Below are positions 22,606 through 32,960 of a stretch of 64,000 nt of DNA, in pieces. The translations under genes were made by a program, and so were the position numbers. Within the stretch, counting starts at the first letter, position 1. The number at the start of each line of letters is the position of its first letter. The DNA is from Sulfurospirillum sp. UBA12182 (GTDB taxonomy: Bacteria; Campylobacterota; Campylobacteria; Campylobacterales; Sulfurospirillaceae), in assembly GCA_002742765.1 (NCBI GenBank), contig DLUF01000045.1, positions 1 through 64,000 on the forward strand, given 5' to 3'. The notes under the pieces are model-generated. The model had not been told where the DNA came from. It did not search any database and saw only the letters and a program-made list of their open reading frames with translations.

Positions 22606-23388
22606 TTAACTAGCCAAAATAGAATTTGCTAAACTTTGATAGGCGATTGAACCCGCTGATTGTACATCATAAAGAATGATAGGCTTTCCAAAGCTTGGAG
22701 ATTCTGCAAGTTTAACATTTCTAGGAATTACTACATAATTTGAAGACTCATCGACAAATAGTTTATTTTTAAAATGCTGTTTCAAATCTGCAAATACCTG
22801 TTTTGAAAGGTTATTTTGAGTGCTATACATAGTAGGCAAAAAACCTTTTATATCTAATTTAGGATTTATCGTCTTTTTGATTAATTTTACAGTATTTAAA
22901 AGTTGTGCAAGTCCTTCAAGTGCGAAAAACTCACACTGAATAGGGATAATAACAGAGTTTGCTGCGCTAAGTGCATTAATCGTTATACTTCCTAATGCAG
23001 GAGGTGAATCAATGATGATATAGTCATATTGATCTTTTATCTCTTCAATTTTATTTTTTAAGATAAGTTCACGTCCATTTGTTTTTGCATCATAAAACTC
23101 TTTTTCAACTCCAACTAAGCCTATATTAGAAGGTGCTAAATGCAAAGTAGGGAGTGTAGTTTCTAAAATGATTTGTGAAAGTTTTTTCCTGCCAATAAGA
23201 ACATGATAGATATTGTATTCATAGTCATTTCTATGAAAGCCTAGTCCTGTCGTAGCATTTGATTGTGGATCTATATCAATGAGCAGAACTTTTTTTTCTG
23301 CAACTGCTAAAGAAGCTGCCAAGTTTACAGCTGTTGTCGTTTTACCAACTCCACCCTTTTGATTTGCAATAGCGATAATTTCACTCAT
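22606..23388 (-). CDS. parA: Chromosome partitioning ATPase ParA/Soj
   Basis: IAIANQKGGVGKTTTAVNLAA, IIDSPPALG. Confidence 0.97.
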   Translation of the reverse strand: MSEIIAIANQKGGVGKTTTAVNLAASLAVAEKKVLLIDIDPQSNATTGLGFHRNDYEYNIYHVLIGRKKLSQIILETTLPTLHLAPSNIGLVGVEKEFYDAKTNGRELILKNKIEEIKDQYDYIIIDSPPALGSITINALSAANSVIIPIQCEFFALEGLAQLLNTVKLIKKTINPKLDIKGFLPTMYSTQNNLSKQVFADLKQHFKNKLFVDESSNYVVIPRNVKLAESPSFGKPIILYDVQSAGSIAYQSLANSILAS

Positions 23389-24020
23389 CTTAAACTGTAC
23401 ACCCTTTTGTTTTCTACTTCAATTGACCCATCATACAGTAATTTTGCATTTTGCAAAGATATTTTTTGCCCGTCTATATGAGAGGAAAATTGGAGGCTAT
23501 TTTGAAATTCTATCTTATATTTGCTAAAAACATTCTTCCATGAAATATTTTTTTTTAATTCTTTTATAAATAATTCTATCAAAGGTTTTGGAGTTATTTG
23601 AACATCTAAAACACCAAATTCTTCGGGAGCATAAAGTAAATTTATACCGATTGAACCTATAATAAAATCTTTAATTTTTGTGGTAATCACTCCACCAACT
23701 TTTTTGTCGTTGATATAAAAATCATTTGGCCATTTTATCCATATCTTCGAGTTTAAAGAGACCAAAACCTCTCTCATCATCCAAGCTATATATATGGAAG
23801 TTGACTCTATGAGCAAATCTTGTGGCAACTGTTTCGCTTCTACACAAAATGAAAAATAGAGATTCCCCTCTTCTCCTTGCCAACTGTTTCCACGACTTCC
23901 AACTCCATCACTTTGAAAATCAACTCCTAAAGCTATGGGAGGGGTTAAAGTGCCATTTTTGATACTTTCTATGAGATGTTTATGCGTAGAAGGAAGATGT
24001 TTAAACCAAAGTATTTCCAA
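23385..24020 (-). CDS. birA: Biotin--[acetyl-CoA-carboxylase] ligase
   Basis: GVGSRGNSWQGEEGNLYFSF, IKWPNDFYINDKKVGGVIT. Confidence 0.92.
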   Translation of the reverse strand: MEILWFKHLPSTHKHLIESIKNGTLTPPIALGVDFQSDGVGSRGNSWQGEEGNLYFSFCVEAKQLPQDLLIESTSIYIAWMMREVLVSLNSKIWIKWPNDFYINDKKVGGVITTKIKDFIIGSIGINLLYAPEEFGVLDVQITPKPLIELFIKELKKNISWKNVFSKYKIEFQNSLQFSSHIDGQKISLQNAKLLYDGSIEVENKRVYSLR

Positions 24021-24917
24021 CTTCTAACCTTTTACCTCTTGCATACTCTACTCCACTCATCTGTTTTTTAGAAGGGGGCTGTAAAGAAGCGATAGCAAGA
24101 CAGCCTTCTTTACATGTAACGATTATCTCTTTATCAATCTCTACAATAGTAGCTGGTTTTGTATCTGTTTTAAACTCTACGATTTTTATCTCTTTCAATT
24201 TTAAGCCTGATTCAAGATAAATTCCAGGCCAAGGGTCATAGGAGCGAAATTTGATATAAATCTCTTTGGCACTCATGCTCTCAAAAGAAACTAATCCATC
24301 TTGTTTAGAAATTTTTTTTGCATAGTTTGAGTCTGCATTGAGCTGTGCTAAAGGTTGTAAAAGAGAGAAATTTCTCAAAGTTTTTACACTCAATTTTGCA
24401 GCCAAAACAGAGAGTTTTTCAAATAGTGCATCGATTTTTATATCTTCATTGAGTTTAAAATAGGAAAATCCTAACATATCTCCTGTATCAAGTCCCTCTT
24501 CCATCAGCATAGATGTTACACCAGCGTATCTATCTTGGTTTAAAATCGAAGATTGGATAGGACTTGCTCCTCTATAATTTGGGAGTATTGAAGCATGTAG
24601 ATTGATGCAAGGTGCAATCTTTAAGATAGAAGGTGGAAGAATTTTTCCATATGCAGCTACAACTATAAAATCAGGATTAAATGAACTAATGTATTCTCTA
24701 GCTTCTTCGGTTTTTAATGAAGTTGGCTGATAGATTTTTATCTCAGGACAATTTTGCAAAGCCCACTCTTTGATATGAGGAGGTGTCAAAACCTGTTTTC
24801 TACCAACAGGTTTATCATCTTGCGTGACTAAAAGAGGTACTTGTATATCTTTACATGTAAGAAGCTCTTTTAGAATTTGCGTTGCATAATCTGGCGTTCC
24901 CATAAATACAATTTTCA

Positions 24918-24918
<1 letters not shown>
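24001..24918 (-). CDS. fmt: Methionyl-tRNA formyltransferase
   Basis: MKIVFMGTPDYATQIL, NLHASILPNYRGASPIQ. Confidence 0.97.
24110..24119. repeat. TTACATGTAA palindrome core
   Basis: In fmt, reads IIVTCKEGC. Confidence 0.85.
24851..24860. repeat. TTACATGTAA palindrome core
   Basis: In fmt, reads ELLTCKDIQ; second copy in the same gene. Confidence 0.85.
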
Positions 24919-25694
<776 letters not shown>

Positions 25695-26798
25695 TTAAAG
25701 CTCTTCTTCTTTAGCTATTTTAACTTTTTTAACCACTTGCGATAAAGCATACTTCATACTGTTCAAATTTAAATTAGAGATTGATGAAATAGGTGCTACA
25801 AAAAATGGTTTTTTTATATCATATTCATCCATATTTTGAACATATGCAGGTTTTTCAAAATGAAACTCTTCTTCTGTTTCATTAGATTTTAATCCAATCT
25901 CATTTAAAAAAGCTTGTGTCTTTTGTATAACTTCATCTGTACTCAAAGCATCACTTCTACTTAAAGCGATGGCAAATCCTCTTTGAGATAAGTCTTGTGA
26001 AAAATTTTGTAACTCTTTTTGTAAGGTTTCATACTGTTCAAAAAGCTCTCGATAATTTGCAATGTCCAACATAAAAAGTAAAAATTTTGTTCGTTCAATA
26101 TGTCTTAAAAACTCTAAACCAAGACCTTTCCCTTCACTAGCCCCACCTATAATTCCAGGGATATCTGCCATCACAAAAGAGCTATAATTGTCCGTTGGAA
26201 CAACGCCTAATTTTGGAGTTAATGTCGTAAACTCATAATTTGCGATTTCAGGCTGGGCATTTGAGAGAACTGAAATCAGAGTTGATTTTCCTACATTAGG
26301 GAAACCGACAAGTCCAACATCAGCTATAAGTTTTAACTCTAATCTAACCTGTTTTGTAACCCCTGTGATTCCAGGTTGGGCATGAGTTGGTCGTTGGTTT
26401 GTAGAAGATTTAAAGTGGACATTACCAAGTCCTCCTTTTCCACCTTCTAAAAACTTTATTTTTTCTCCATCTTCTAAAAGGTCTAGTAAAATCTCATCTG
26501 TTTCATTATCTATGATTTGCGTACCCGGTGGTACGATAATCTCTAAAGACTCTCCTGATTTTCCATAACATTTTCGTCCACCACCTGGTTGTCCGTTTTT
26601 TGCTTTAAGGTGGAGATTACCTCTAAAGTGTGAGAGTGTATGGGTGTTTTTATCTACTTTAAAATAAACATCACCTCCTCGACCACCATCACCACCGTCT
26701 GGACCGCCTTGGATAACATGTTTTTCTCTTCTAAAAGATACTGCACCAGCACCACCTTTTCCTGAACTAAGAGTTATTACTACATTGTCGATAAACAT
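25695..26798 (-). CDS. obgE: Obg family GTPase (ribosome assembly)
   Basis: Gly-rich Obg fold [34 protein letters not shown]. Confidence 0.98.
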   Translation of the reverse strand: MFIDNVVITLSSGKGGAGAVSFRREKHVIQGGPDGGDGGRGGDVYFKVDKNTHTLSHFRGNLHLKAKNGQPGGGRKCYGKSGESLEIIVPPGTQIIDNETDEILLDLLEDGEKIKFLEGGKGGLGNVHFKSSTNQRPTHAQPGITGVTKQVRLELKLIADVGLVGFPNVGKSTLISVLSNAQPEIANYEFTTLTPKLGVVPTDNYSSFVMADIPGIIGGASEGKGLGLEFLRHIERTKFLLFMLDIANYRELFEQYETLQKELQNFSQDLSQRGFAIALSRSDALSTDEVIQKTQAFLNEIGLKSNETEEEFHFEKPAYVQNMDEYDIKKPFFVAPISSISNLNLNSMKYALSQVVKKVKIAKEEEL

Positions 26799-26894
26799 TT
26801 TTAGAGCCTTTAAAATTTTGAAGAAATAGAGTTACGAGCCTATTTATAACCTCTAACATTTAGAATTTATAAATACACTGGATTTTGAAAGGGA

Positions 26895-26915
26895 TTGGAC
26901 GGCTTAGCCGTCCAA
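26895..26915 (-). terminator. Perfect 9-bp hairpin TTGGACGGC-tta-GCCGTCCAA just after rpmA stop
   Basis: Perfect inverted repeat 5 nt beyond the rpmA stop codon; no U-run on the rpmA-sense 3' side, so terminator function is uncertain. Confidence 0.45.
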
Positions 26916-26919
26916 AAAT

Positions 26920-27174
26920 TTATGCGGGGATTACAGAAACTTTTTTTCTGTTTTTATCTTTACGTCCAAATTGAACGTGTCCATCAACAAGAGCAAAAAT
27001 CGTATGGTCTGTTCCCATACCTACGTTTTCACCTGGATGTGTTTGTGTTCCACGCTGACGAATAATGATATTTCCAGCACGTACAAATTCACCACCAAAT
27101 TTTTTAACACCTAGTCTACGACCAGCTGAATCTCTATTATTTTGGGTACTACCTTGACCTTTCTTGTGAGCCAT
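26920..27174 (-). CDS. rpmA: 50S ribosomal protein L27
   Basis: [29 protein letters not shown]. Confidence 0.99.
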   Translation of the reverse strand: MAHKKGQGSTQNNRDSAGRRLGVKKFGGEFVRAGNIIIRQRGTQTHPGENVGMGTDHTIFALVDGHVQFGRKDKNRKKVSVIPA

Positions 27175-27207
27175 TTGATTCTCCTATACTTTCTTAGTGT
27201 CTATGGG

Positions 27208-27516
27208 TTAAGCTTTAATGCTTAAAACTTTTACTTTTGTGAACTGTCTTCTAAAACCACGCTTAAGCTTAGAATCTTTTCTTCTACGCTTTTTATAGAT
27301 AATTACTTTTTTATCTTTACCTTCAGTTACAACTTCTAGTTCAACTTTTGCACCATCTACATATGGAGCTCCCACTTTAAGTTCTCCTGCATTTACAGCT
27401 AGAACCTCAGTCACCTCGATTTTGTCTTTTGGCTGAGCGTCAAGTCTGTCGACATTTACATAGTCGCCTTCTTGAACTTTTAATTGCTTCCCGCCACATT
27501 TGATAATTGCATACAT
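27208..27516 (-). CDS. rplU: 50S ribosomal protein L21
   Basis: [40 protein letters not shown]. Confidence 0.98.
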   Translation of the reverse strand: MYAIIKCGGKQLKVQEGDYVNVDRLDAQPKDKIEVTEVLAVNAGELKVGAPYVDGAKVELEVVTEGKDKKVIIYKKRRRKDSKLKRGFRRQFTKVKVLSIKA

Positions 27517-27659
27517 CAGTATGTCCTTTGACAGAGTTTTATTTTAAGAGGTGGATTATACCCAACATTTCTTTAAGTAAATATTAAAGTTTCTCTTCTA
27601 TGTTAAATAACAGATCTGCCTAAAAAAAGATTTTTAAATATTTAATGACACAAGTAATT

Positions 27660-28343
27660 TCATGTTTTTTTGAGATAAAGGTAACTCACGGTTGAAATCC
27701 CTGAGCTTCCCAAAATCATAAACATAACCATCATCTGGTATCTTACTGCAACAAGTGGGTCAACACCTGCTAAAATCTGACCGCTCATCATACCTGGTAA
27801 TGAAACTAAGCCAACTGCTAAAAATGAGTTTATCTGAGGGATTAAAGAAGCCTTAAATGCCACGGCTCTTGCTTGTTCATAACTTGATATTTTCAGCTCT
27901 TTTTCAAAACGCTCAGCGACCAAAGAGACTGCATTCATACAGTTAGCATAGAGCATACCAGCAAGAGGTACTACATATCTTGGAGCATTGAGACTTTGAA
28001 GGTCAAGTACGAAGTAAACAACTAAAAAGAGGTTTATACTCCCTCCTAAAAAGATGGAGAAAAATATAGCAAAGTAAATCTCTTTTGATTTATGTGTAAT
28101 GTTTCTTAGAGTGATGAACGAAGCAGCACTTATCATAACTAATACTACTAAAAATGTGATATAAGAAGCCTTTGCTTCAAAGATATAAATAAGCAAGTAC
28201 CCTATGAGTAAAAGTTGCAGTAGCATACGAAAACTAGCATAGATGATTTCTGTTTTGTTACCAATCCATTTATAATAAAAATATCCAACAAACAAGATAG
28301 GAAAAAACATATAAAGGAGGTTCCAAGCTTCTATAATCTGCAT
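27660..28343 (-). CDS. ABC transporter permease, FetB/YbbM-like family
   Basis: Multi-TM; PRYVVPLAGMLYANCMNAVSLVAERF and GLVSLPGMMSGQILAGVDPLVAVRYQ motifs. Confidence 0.85.
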   Translation of the reverse strand: MQIIEAWNLLYMFFPILFVGYFYYKWIGNKTEIIYASFRMLLQLLLIGYLLIYIFEAKASYITFLVVLVMISAASFITLRNITHKSKEIYFAIFFSIFLGGSINLFLVVYFVLDLQSLNAPRYVVPLAGMLYANCMNAVSLVAERFEKELKISSYEQARAVAFKASLIPQINSFLAVGLVSLPGMMSGQILAGVDPLVAVRYQMMVMFMILGSSGISTVSYLYLKKT

Positions 28344-28373
28344 AAAAACTCTTTTTTTTGAATTAAAGAACCA

Positions 28374-28964
28374 TTATAGCATAAGCGAAACTCCAAACGA
28401 TATCAAAACTACCCCAGCAACTTTTTCTATCTGATATATATAAAAACTTAGTCTGTTTTTTACTCTTTTATTTCCTAGTAAATAGACAACAAAAACATCC
28501 CAAGCCAGTACAGCAAAGCTCATCCAAAGTCCATAAAGAACTCTTACATGTAAAGATGTTTGCACTGAGACAATCACAGAAAAAAGAGAAAAATAGAACA
28601 AAATGTTTTTAGGATTTAAAAAAGCACTTAAAAATCCCAAAAGAAAATAACTCTTTACATGTAAAGATTGTTTATCGGATTTTATCTCTATCTTTTTTGC
28701 TTTTAAAAGCATAACTCCTATATATATCAAATACCCACTCCCTAAATATCTAAGAAGCGTTAAAACAAAATGTAAATCTCGAATAATCTCTAAACCAAGA
28801 ACTGCCATAAGAATATACAAAGCGTTTGCACTTGCGATTCCAAAACAGACTTTTAAAGCGTCTTTGAGAGGACGTTTGAGTGTCGTATGCACGATAAGAA
28901 AAAAATCAACACCAGGGCTAAGAAGTGCTAAGAAATGAGCACTTGCTAGGATAAAAAACTCCAT
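28374..28964 (-). CDS. LysE/RhtB family transporter
   Basis: SPGVDFFLIVHTTL, GFLSAFLNPKNILFYFSLF, multi-TM. Confidence 0.88.
   Translation of the reverse strand: MEFFILASAHFLALLSPGVDFFLIVHTTLKRPLKDALKVCFGIASANALYILMAVLGLEIIRDLHFVLTLLRYLGSGYLIYIGVMLLKAKKIEIKSDKQSLHVKSYFLLGFLSAFLNPKNILFYFSLFSVIVSVQTSLHVRVLYGLWMSFAVLAWDVFVVYLLGNKRVKNRLSFYIYQIEKVAGVVLISFGVSLML
28544..28553. repeat. TTACATGTAA palindrome core
   Basis: In the lysE-like gene, reads SLHVRVL. Confidence 0.85.
28654..28665. repeat. TTTACATGTAAA palindrome (exact 12-mer)
   Basis: In the lysE-like gene, reads SLHVKSY; second copy in the same gene. Flanks extend it to CTTTACATGTAAAG. Confidence 0.9.
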
Positions 28965-29010
28965 ATTATCTCCTAAATTTTTGCAAATTATAGGGATTTA
29001 TAGAAAAGTT

Positions 29011-29823
29011 TTATTGTAAAAAATTGAGTTGATACTCTCTTGGGGTAAGTGTTGTGAGCGCTTTAAAGTAACGATGAAAATGGCTTTGGTCAAAAAAACC
29101 ACACCTTAGAGCAACCAAACAGATATCTTCTTGCTGTTGCAATAACTCTTTTGCATACTCGATTTTGGCGTTTATCCTATATGCATGAGGTGTGATGCCA
29201 ACCTCTTCTTTAAAATTTCGTAACAAAGTGTAAGGATTTATCCCCATCGTTTTAGCGATACTCTCCAAAGTAACATCTACATCAAAATCACTTTGCATCT
29301 TCTCTTGTAAACTCTTTACATGTAAAGAGATTTTTTCCTCTTTTTTTGGTTTTTTTAGTTCGAGTTTCAAAAAGATTTTTTGCAACAAAGAGACCATCTT
29401 TTGCTCTTTTTCAAGGAGAAAATCTTCTTGCATAAAAAAATCCATAACTTCTATATACTCTTCATAGATTTTTTCATCTGCTAAAATAATCTGATTTGAA
29501 CAGATAAAGCTGTTTGTTTCAAAAAGAGATTGTTGGACTTGCAAAACCCAAGAAGTATCCAAATAAAGCATATAATAACTTCTTTTTATACCATTGAGAG
29601 GATTGCAATAGTGTAGAGAATTTGGGTTGATGAGTGCTAACTTGCCTCGTCCAAGCTGCGCTTCTTTGCCTGCGACATTATAAAGTACTTCCGCTTTATC
29701 AATAGCCCCTATACTAAAGCCAAAATGGATATGAGGCTTATAGTGTTTAGAGCTATTTGTTGTGTATCTGCACTCTATAAAAGGGAGATTTTTATCTTTG
29801 AAAAAAAGCTCTTTAGTTTTCAT
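29011..29823 (-). CDS. AraC family transcriptional regulator
   Basis: C-terminal LESIAKTMGINPYTLLRNFKEEVGITPHAYR...CGFFDQSHFHRYFKALTTLTPREY. Confidence 0.93.
   Translation of the reverse strand: MKTKELFFKDKNLPFIECRYTTNSSKHYKPHIHFGFSIGAIDKAEVLYNVAGKEAQLGRGKLALINPNSLHYCNPLNGIKRSYYMLYLDTSWVLQVQQSLFETNSFICSNQIILADEKIYEEYIEVMDFFMQEDFLLEKEQKMVSLLQKIFLKLELKKPKKEEKISLHVKSLQEKMQSDFDVDVTLESIAKTMGINPYTLLRNFKEEVGITPHAYRINAKIEYAKELLQQQEDICLVALRCGFFDQSHFHRYFKALTTLTPREYQLNFLQ
29315..29326. repeat. TTTACATGTAAA palindrome (exact 12-mer)
   Basis: In the araC-like gene, reads SLHVKSLQ; flanks give CTTTACATGTAAAG. Confidence 0.9.
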
Positions 29824-31099
29824 TTTGGCTTATTTGACTCTTGCAATGAGAACAAAACTCAAACCCTTTAATCGTATAATGCTGACAATTTGGACATGAG
29901 ATTTTAAGCGTATTGGCACAGTTTGGGCAAAAGTTCATAGAGTGATAATCTACTTTTATACCACATTTATCACATTTATTTGCTCTATAACTCTCGATAA
30001 AAGTTATAGTTGTTTTTTTCTTGTTTTTGTTGAAATTTTGAATCTTTAAGATAATGAAACTAAAAAGCACTATCCCTAGGAACAAAAGTACATAATACGC
30101 TACAAAAGGTATCTGTAAAGTATAAAAAAACATAAGCACTTTTTGTATAAAAACATGTGGGATAAAATTGTAGATGATAGAGATTAGATTGATGAGAAAA
30201 AATATCATTGAAATCACAAAAACATTTTTAAAGATTATATACTTTGTATAGTTCCTTTTTGCATTTTGGACACCCATCTGCCAATAAAAAAGAGTGATGA
30301 GAGGAAGTAAAAAGCCTATTATAATGCCTGATCTTTTTAGAAAATATCTACTATTTTCCCTCTTATAATCCTCTAGGATATCTCTTTTATGCTCTTTTAT
30401 ATACTGTTCTAAAGCAAGTACGAAAGTGTGGTTTTGAAACTCTGATTTTAAAAGGCTGATACTTTTTTCATGTGAAGCTATATTTTTTTTCAAAGTATCA
30501 TATTTTGCTTTGATATTTTTTGTTTCCAAATCCATCTCTAAGATAGAGTGAGACTCTTGCTGATTTGCTATCTTTTCAAACAAAACAGTATTGTAATTGT
30601 TTTGAATATAATTGATATCGCCTTGGAATTTTGTCTTCTCTTTTTCTAAAGCTTTTATACTTTTTTTTATATTTTGTAGCTCATTGGAGTTTGATATATT
30701 TTCGATTTGTGTTTTGATGTTTGCACATCTAGTATCTAACTCTTTTGATTTTATCTCTTTGATAAGATTTTTACTAGCCTGTGTCGTTCCATTTTGGTAG
30801 ATATAGTTTTGATTGTTTTGATTTTGAGGTGTAGTTTTGTACTGATACCAGTTATAATCTTTTACTCTCTCAACATCTTCTATGATATTTCTACACTGAT
30901 ATGTGAATTTCGTAGAGGGGTTATTTAAAGTAGCGGTTTGAAACTCTATACCCATATTAATCGCACTATAAACAAAAATATCAAGGATAATAACAAACAA
31001 AACTGCCCATTTTGTTAGTTTTTCGATATTTTTACTCTCTTGTTGGTAACTTAGCTTGTATCTATAAAAATCTAAAATTTTGCGAAATATTTTTATCAT
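29813..31099 (-). CDS. Membrane protein with coiled coil and C-terminal tandem zinc ribbons
   Basis: N-terminal TM, long coiled coil, cluster of TMs, then CDKCG...CPNC...CPNC...CSHC. Confidence 0.7.
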   Translation of the reverse strand: MIKIFRKILDFYRYKLSYQQESKNIEKLTKWAVLFVIILDIFVYSAINMGIEFQTATLNNPSTKFTYQCRNIIEDVERVKDYNWYQYKTTPQNQNNQNYIYQNGTTQASKNLIKEIKSKELDTRCANIKTQIENISNSNELQNIKKSIKALEKEKTKFQGDINYIQNNYNTVLFEKIANQQESHSILEMDLETKNIKAKYDTLKKNIASHEKSISLLKSEFQNHTFVLALEQYIKEHKRDILEDYKRENSRYFLKRSGIIIGFLLPLITLFYWQMGVQNAKRNYTKYIIFKNVFVISMIFFLINLISIIYNFIPHVFIQKVLMFFYTLQIPFVAYYVLLFLGIVLFSFIILKIQNFNKNKKKTTITFIESYRANKCDKCGIKVDYHSMNFCPNCANTLKISCPNCQHYTIKGFEFCSHCKSQISQNEN

Positions 31100-31132
31100 A
31101 ATAACCCTTTGTGTTACAAAAGAGTGATTATA

Positions 31133-31603
31133 TCAAAAAATCAGATTTTCTTGTTTTGCTTGGAGAATCTGTACCAATGCCTTTGGAGAGAGTTTGATTT
31201 GCGCACCCCTAATCCCAGCACTCACACATATAAACTCTTGCTCACTTGCGCTTACATGTAAAAAAGTAGGATAGAGCTTTTTCATCCCAAAAGGAGAACA
31301 TCCCCCACGGATATAACCTGTGAGTTTAAGCAAATCTTTCTGCGGAATCATCACACACTTTTTACGATTTGCTACTTTTGCTAAAGCTTTTAAATCAAGC
31401 TCATCATCCCCAGGGATGCAAGCAACAAGAGGTTGATTTTTCTCATCTATACAAACCAAAGTTTTAAAAATTTGCTTGATATTTATCCCTGAAACTTCGG
31501 CTACATGTAAAGCACTCAAATCACTCTCATCAACCTCATACTCTATCACTTCATATTCGATTTTGTGTTTGTCTAAGATGCGACATGCGTTTGTTTTTTT
31601 CAT
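31133..31603 (-). CDS. ybaK: YbaK/EbsC-type aminoacyl-tRNA deacylase
   Basis: MKKTNACRILDKHKIEYEVIEYE, KTLVCIDEKNQPLVACIPGDDELD, YIRGGCSPFGMKK; ORF track start 31636, internal ATG at 31603 preferred. Confidence 0.9.
   Translation of the reverse strand: MKKTNACRILDKHKIEYEVIEYEVDESDLSALHVAEVSGINIKQIFKTLVCIDEKNQPLVACIPGDDELDLKALAKVANRKKCVMIPQKDLLKLTGYIRGGCSPFGMKKLYPTFLHVSASEQEFICVSAGIRGAQIKLSPKALVQILQAKQENLIF
31252..31261. repeat. TTACATGTAA palindrome core
   Basis: In ybaK, reads FLHVSASE. Confidence 0.85.
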
Positions 31604-31645
31604 AATAACTCCTTGGAACTCTTGATATATTTTCAAATAAATTAC

Positions 31646-31860
31646 TACGGCAATAAATCCAACCCCAACTCTTTTAAAAATGCATTATGCTCATTTGTAT
31701 ATTTGAGTATATCTTTTTCCAGATTCACCACGTAGTTCTCGCAATTGTCAAATAATCCTTTACAACTGAGTTTTGCTCTAACTCGCCGCAAGAAGCGATA
31801 CAAAAGCTTTAACGTCTATTGCGTTGTAGATGATGATGTTTTTTTCTTCAACCATCTATT
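31646..31860 (-). pseudogene. Probable decayed coding remnant
   Basis: Two out-of-phase coding-like fragments: MVEEKNIIIYNAIDVKAFVSLLAAS* and (open) LKLLYRFLRRVRAKLSCKGLFDNCENYVVNLEKDILKYTNEHNAFLKELGLDLLP*. No intact gene. Confidence 0.4.
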
Positions 31861-32854
31861 CTCCTAAAATATTTACTATCAGATTTATCACGGTTTCTTT
31901 TTGTTGTGGGTCACTTTTGGCGCTCATGAGCGAGAGTGCCACCAGAGCGTTATCGTTGATTTTTAGCTCACCACTACTTTTGTAAAGCATATTGTTTTTT
32001 GACAAAAAAAGTATAAACATAAAAGCACCAATGCGTTTGTTGCCATCATTAAACGGATGCCCCTTGATGATGTAGTAAAGCAGATTTGCCGCTTTTTCTT
32101 CAACACTAGGAAGGAGATCAACACCGCCAAATGTTTGGTAGATATTTCGCACCATTCCACCAAACTCTCCGGCTTTTTCTCTTCCAAAAAGCTCTGTAGC
32201 TTCCCCTTTTCTCATAAGTTCACTTTTGAGTTGAGCGATAGCCTCTTTTGCCTCATCAACATCCAAAACAAACTTTGCCTCTTTGGGTACGATGTTTACA
32301 TGTAAAGAATCCTCATCATACCCTTGCAGCAGTGACCAGGTACGAGAATAATTAAGTATCACATCCAACAACCCTTTGGCTTCATGAAGCTCAAGCTCAC
32401 TTTGTGAAATCGTACTTTGTAGCAGAGATATCGTCTTGTTTAACTCTTGAAGCCCTTTTTGCTCTAGCCTTTTTTGGTTGAGTGCGTAACCGTTTATGAG
32501 ATATTCTTTAAGAACTTTGGTCGCCCATACTCTAAAGCTTGTGGCTCTTTTAGAATTTACTCTGTAGCCCAAAGAGATAATCATATCGAGGTTATAGAAC
32601 TCTACTTCCCGCTTGACTTCTCTTTTTCCTTCTTTTTGAACTGTTTCCATTTTGGAAATAGTTGAACTATTTAATTCGCCATCTGAAAGAATATTTTTGA
32701 TATGTTTATTTATAGCAGGCACATTTACATCAAAAAGCAAAGCCATCTGCTTCTGGCTCAACCATACAGTATCGTTTTCAAGCGATACATCAAGCTTTAT
32801 CTCTCCGTTAGCATCTTTGTAGATGATGATTTGGTTGTTTGGTTCGGTTATCAT
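31856..32854 (-). CDS. RhuM-like N-terminal domain fused to Fic/DOC domain
   Basis: RhuM-like IIIYKDANGEIKLDVSLENDTVWLSQKQMALLFDVNVPAINKHIKNIL and VEFYNLDMIISLGYRVNSKRATSFRVWATKVLKEYLINGYALNQ; Fic motif HPFNDGNKR. Confidence 0.9.
   Translation of the reverse strand: MITEPNNQIIIYKDANGEIKLDVSLENDTVWLSQKQMALLFDVNVPAINKHIKNILSDGELNSSTISKMETVQKEGKREVKREVEFYNLDMIISLGYRVNSKRATSFRVWATKVLKEYLINGYALNQKRLEQKGLQELNKTISLLQSTISQSELELHEAKGLLDVILNYSRTWSLLQGYDEDSLHVNIVPKEAKFVLDVDEAKEAIAQLKSELMRKGEATELFGREKAGEFGGMVRNIYQTFGGVDLLPSVEEKAANLLYYIIKGHPFNDGNKRIGAFMFILFLSKNNMLYKSSGELKINDNALVALSLMSAKSDPQQKETVINLIVNILGE
32295..32306. repeat. TTTACATGTAAA palindrome (exact 12-mer)
   Basis: In rhuM-fic, reads SLHVNIVP. 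Confidence 0.9.
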
Positions 32855-32855
32855 T

Positions 32856-32960
32856 TTAAGCTACCTTTTGAACTGTTGCAAAATTTACAACAACTGGATT
32901 TTGTCTGGTTATAGTTTGTGTTGTTGAAGTTTTGATTATTTTGCATACACCTTTCAGCAT
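32856..32960 (-). CDS. 34-aa micro-ORF between the RloC-like and RhuM-Fic genes
   Basis: ATG directly abuts the RloC-like TAG; reads MLKGVCKIIKTSTTQTITRQNPVVVNFATVQKVA*, ending 2 nt before the RhuM-Fic ATG. Absent from ORF track because of size. Confidence 0.3.
   Translation of the reverse strand: MLKGVCKIIKTSTTQTITRQNPVVVNFATVQKVA

Noticed and set aside
21648-23388. parS site near parAB
   Set aside because: No TTTCACGTGAAA-like parS seen near parAB. TTTACATGTAAA shares only the TTT/AAA ends and is far too frequent for parS.
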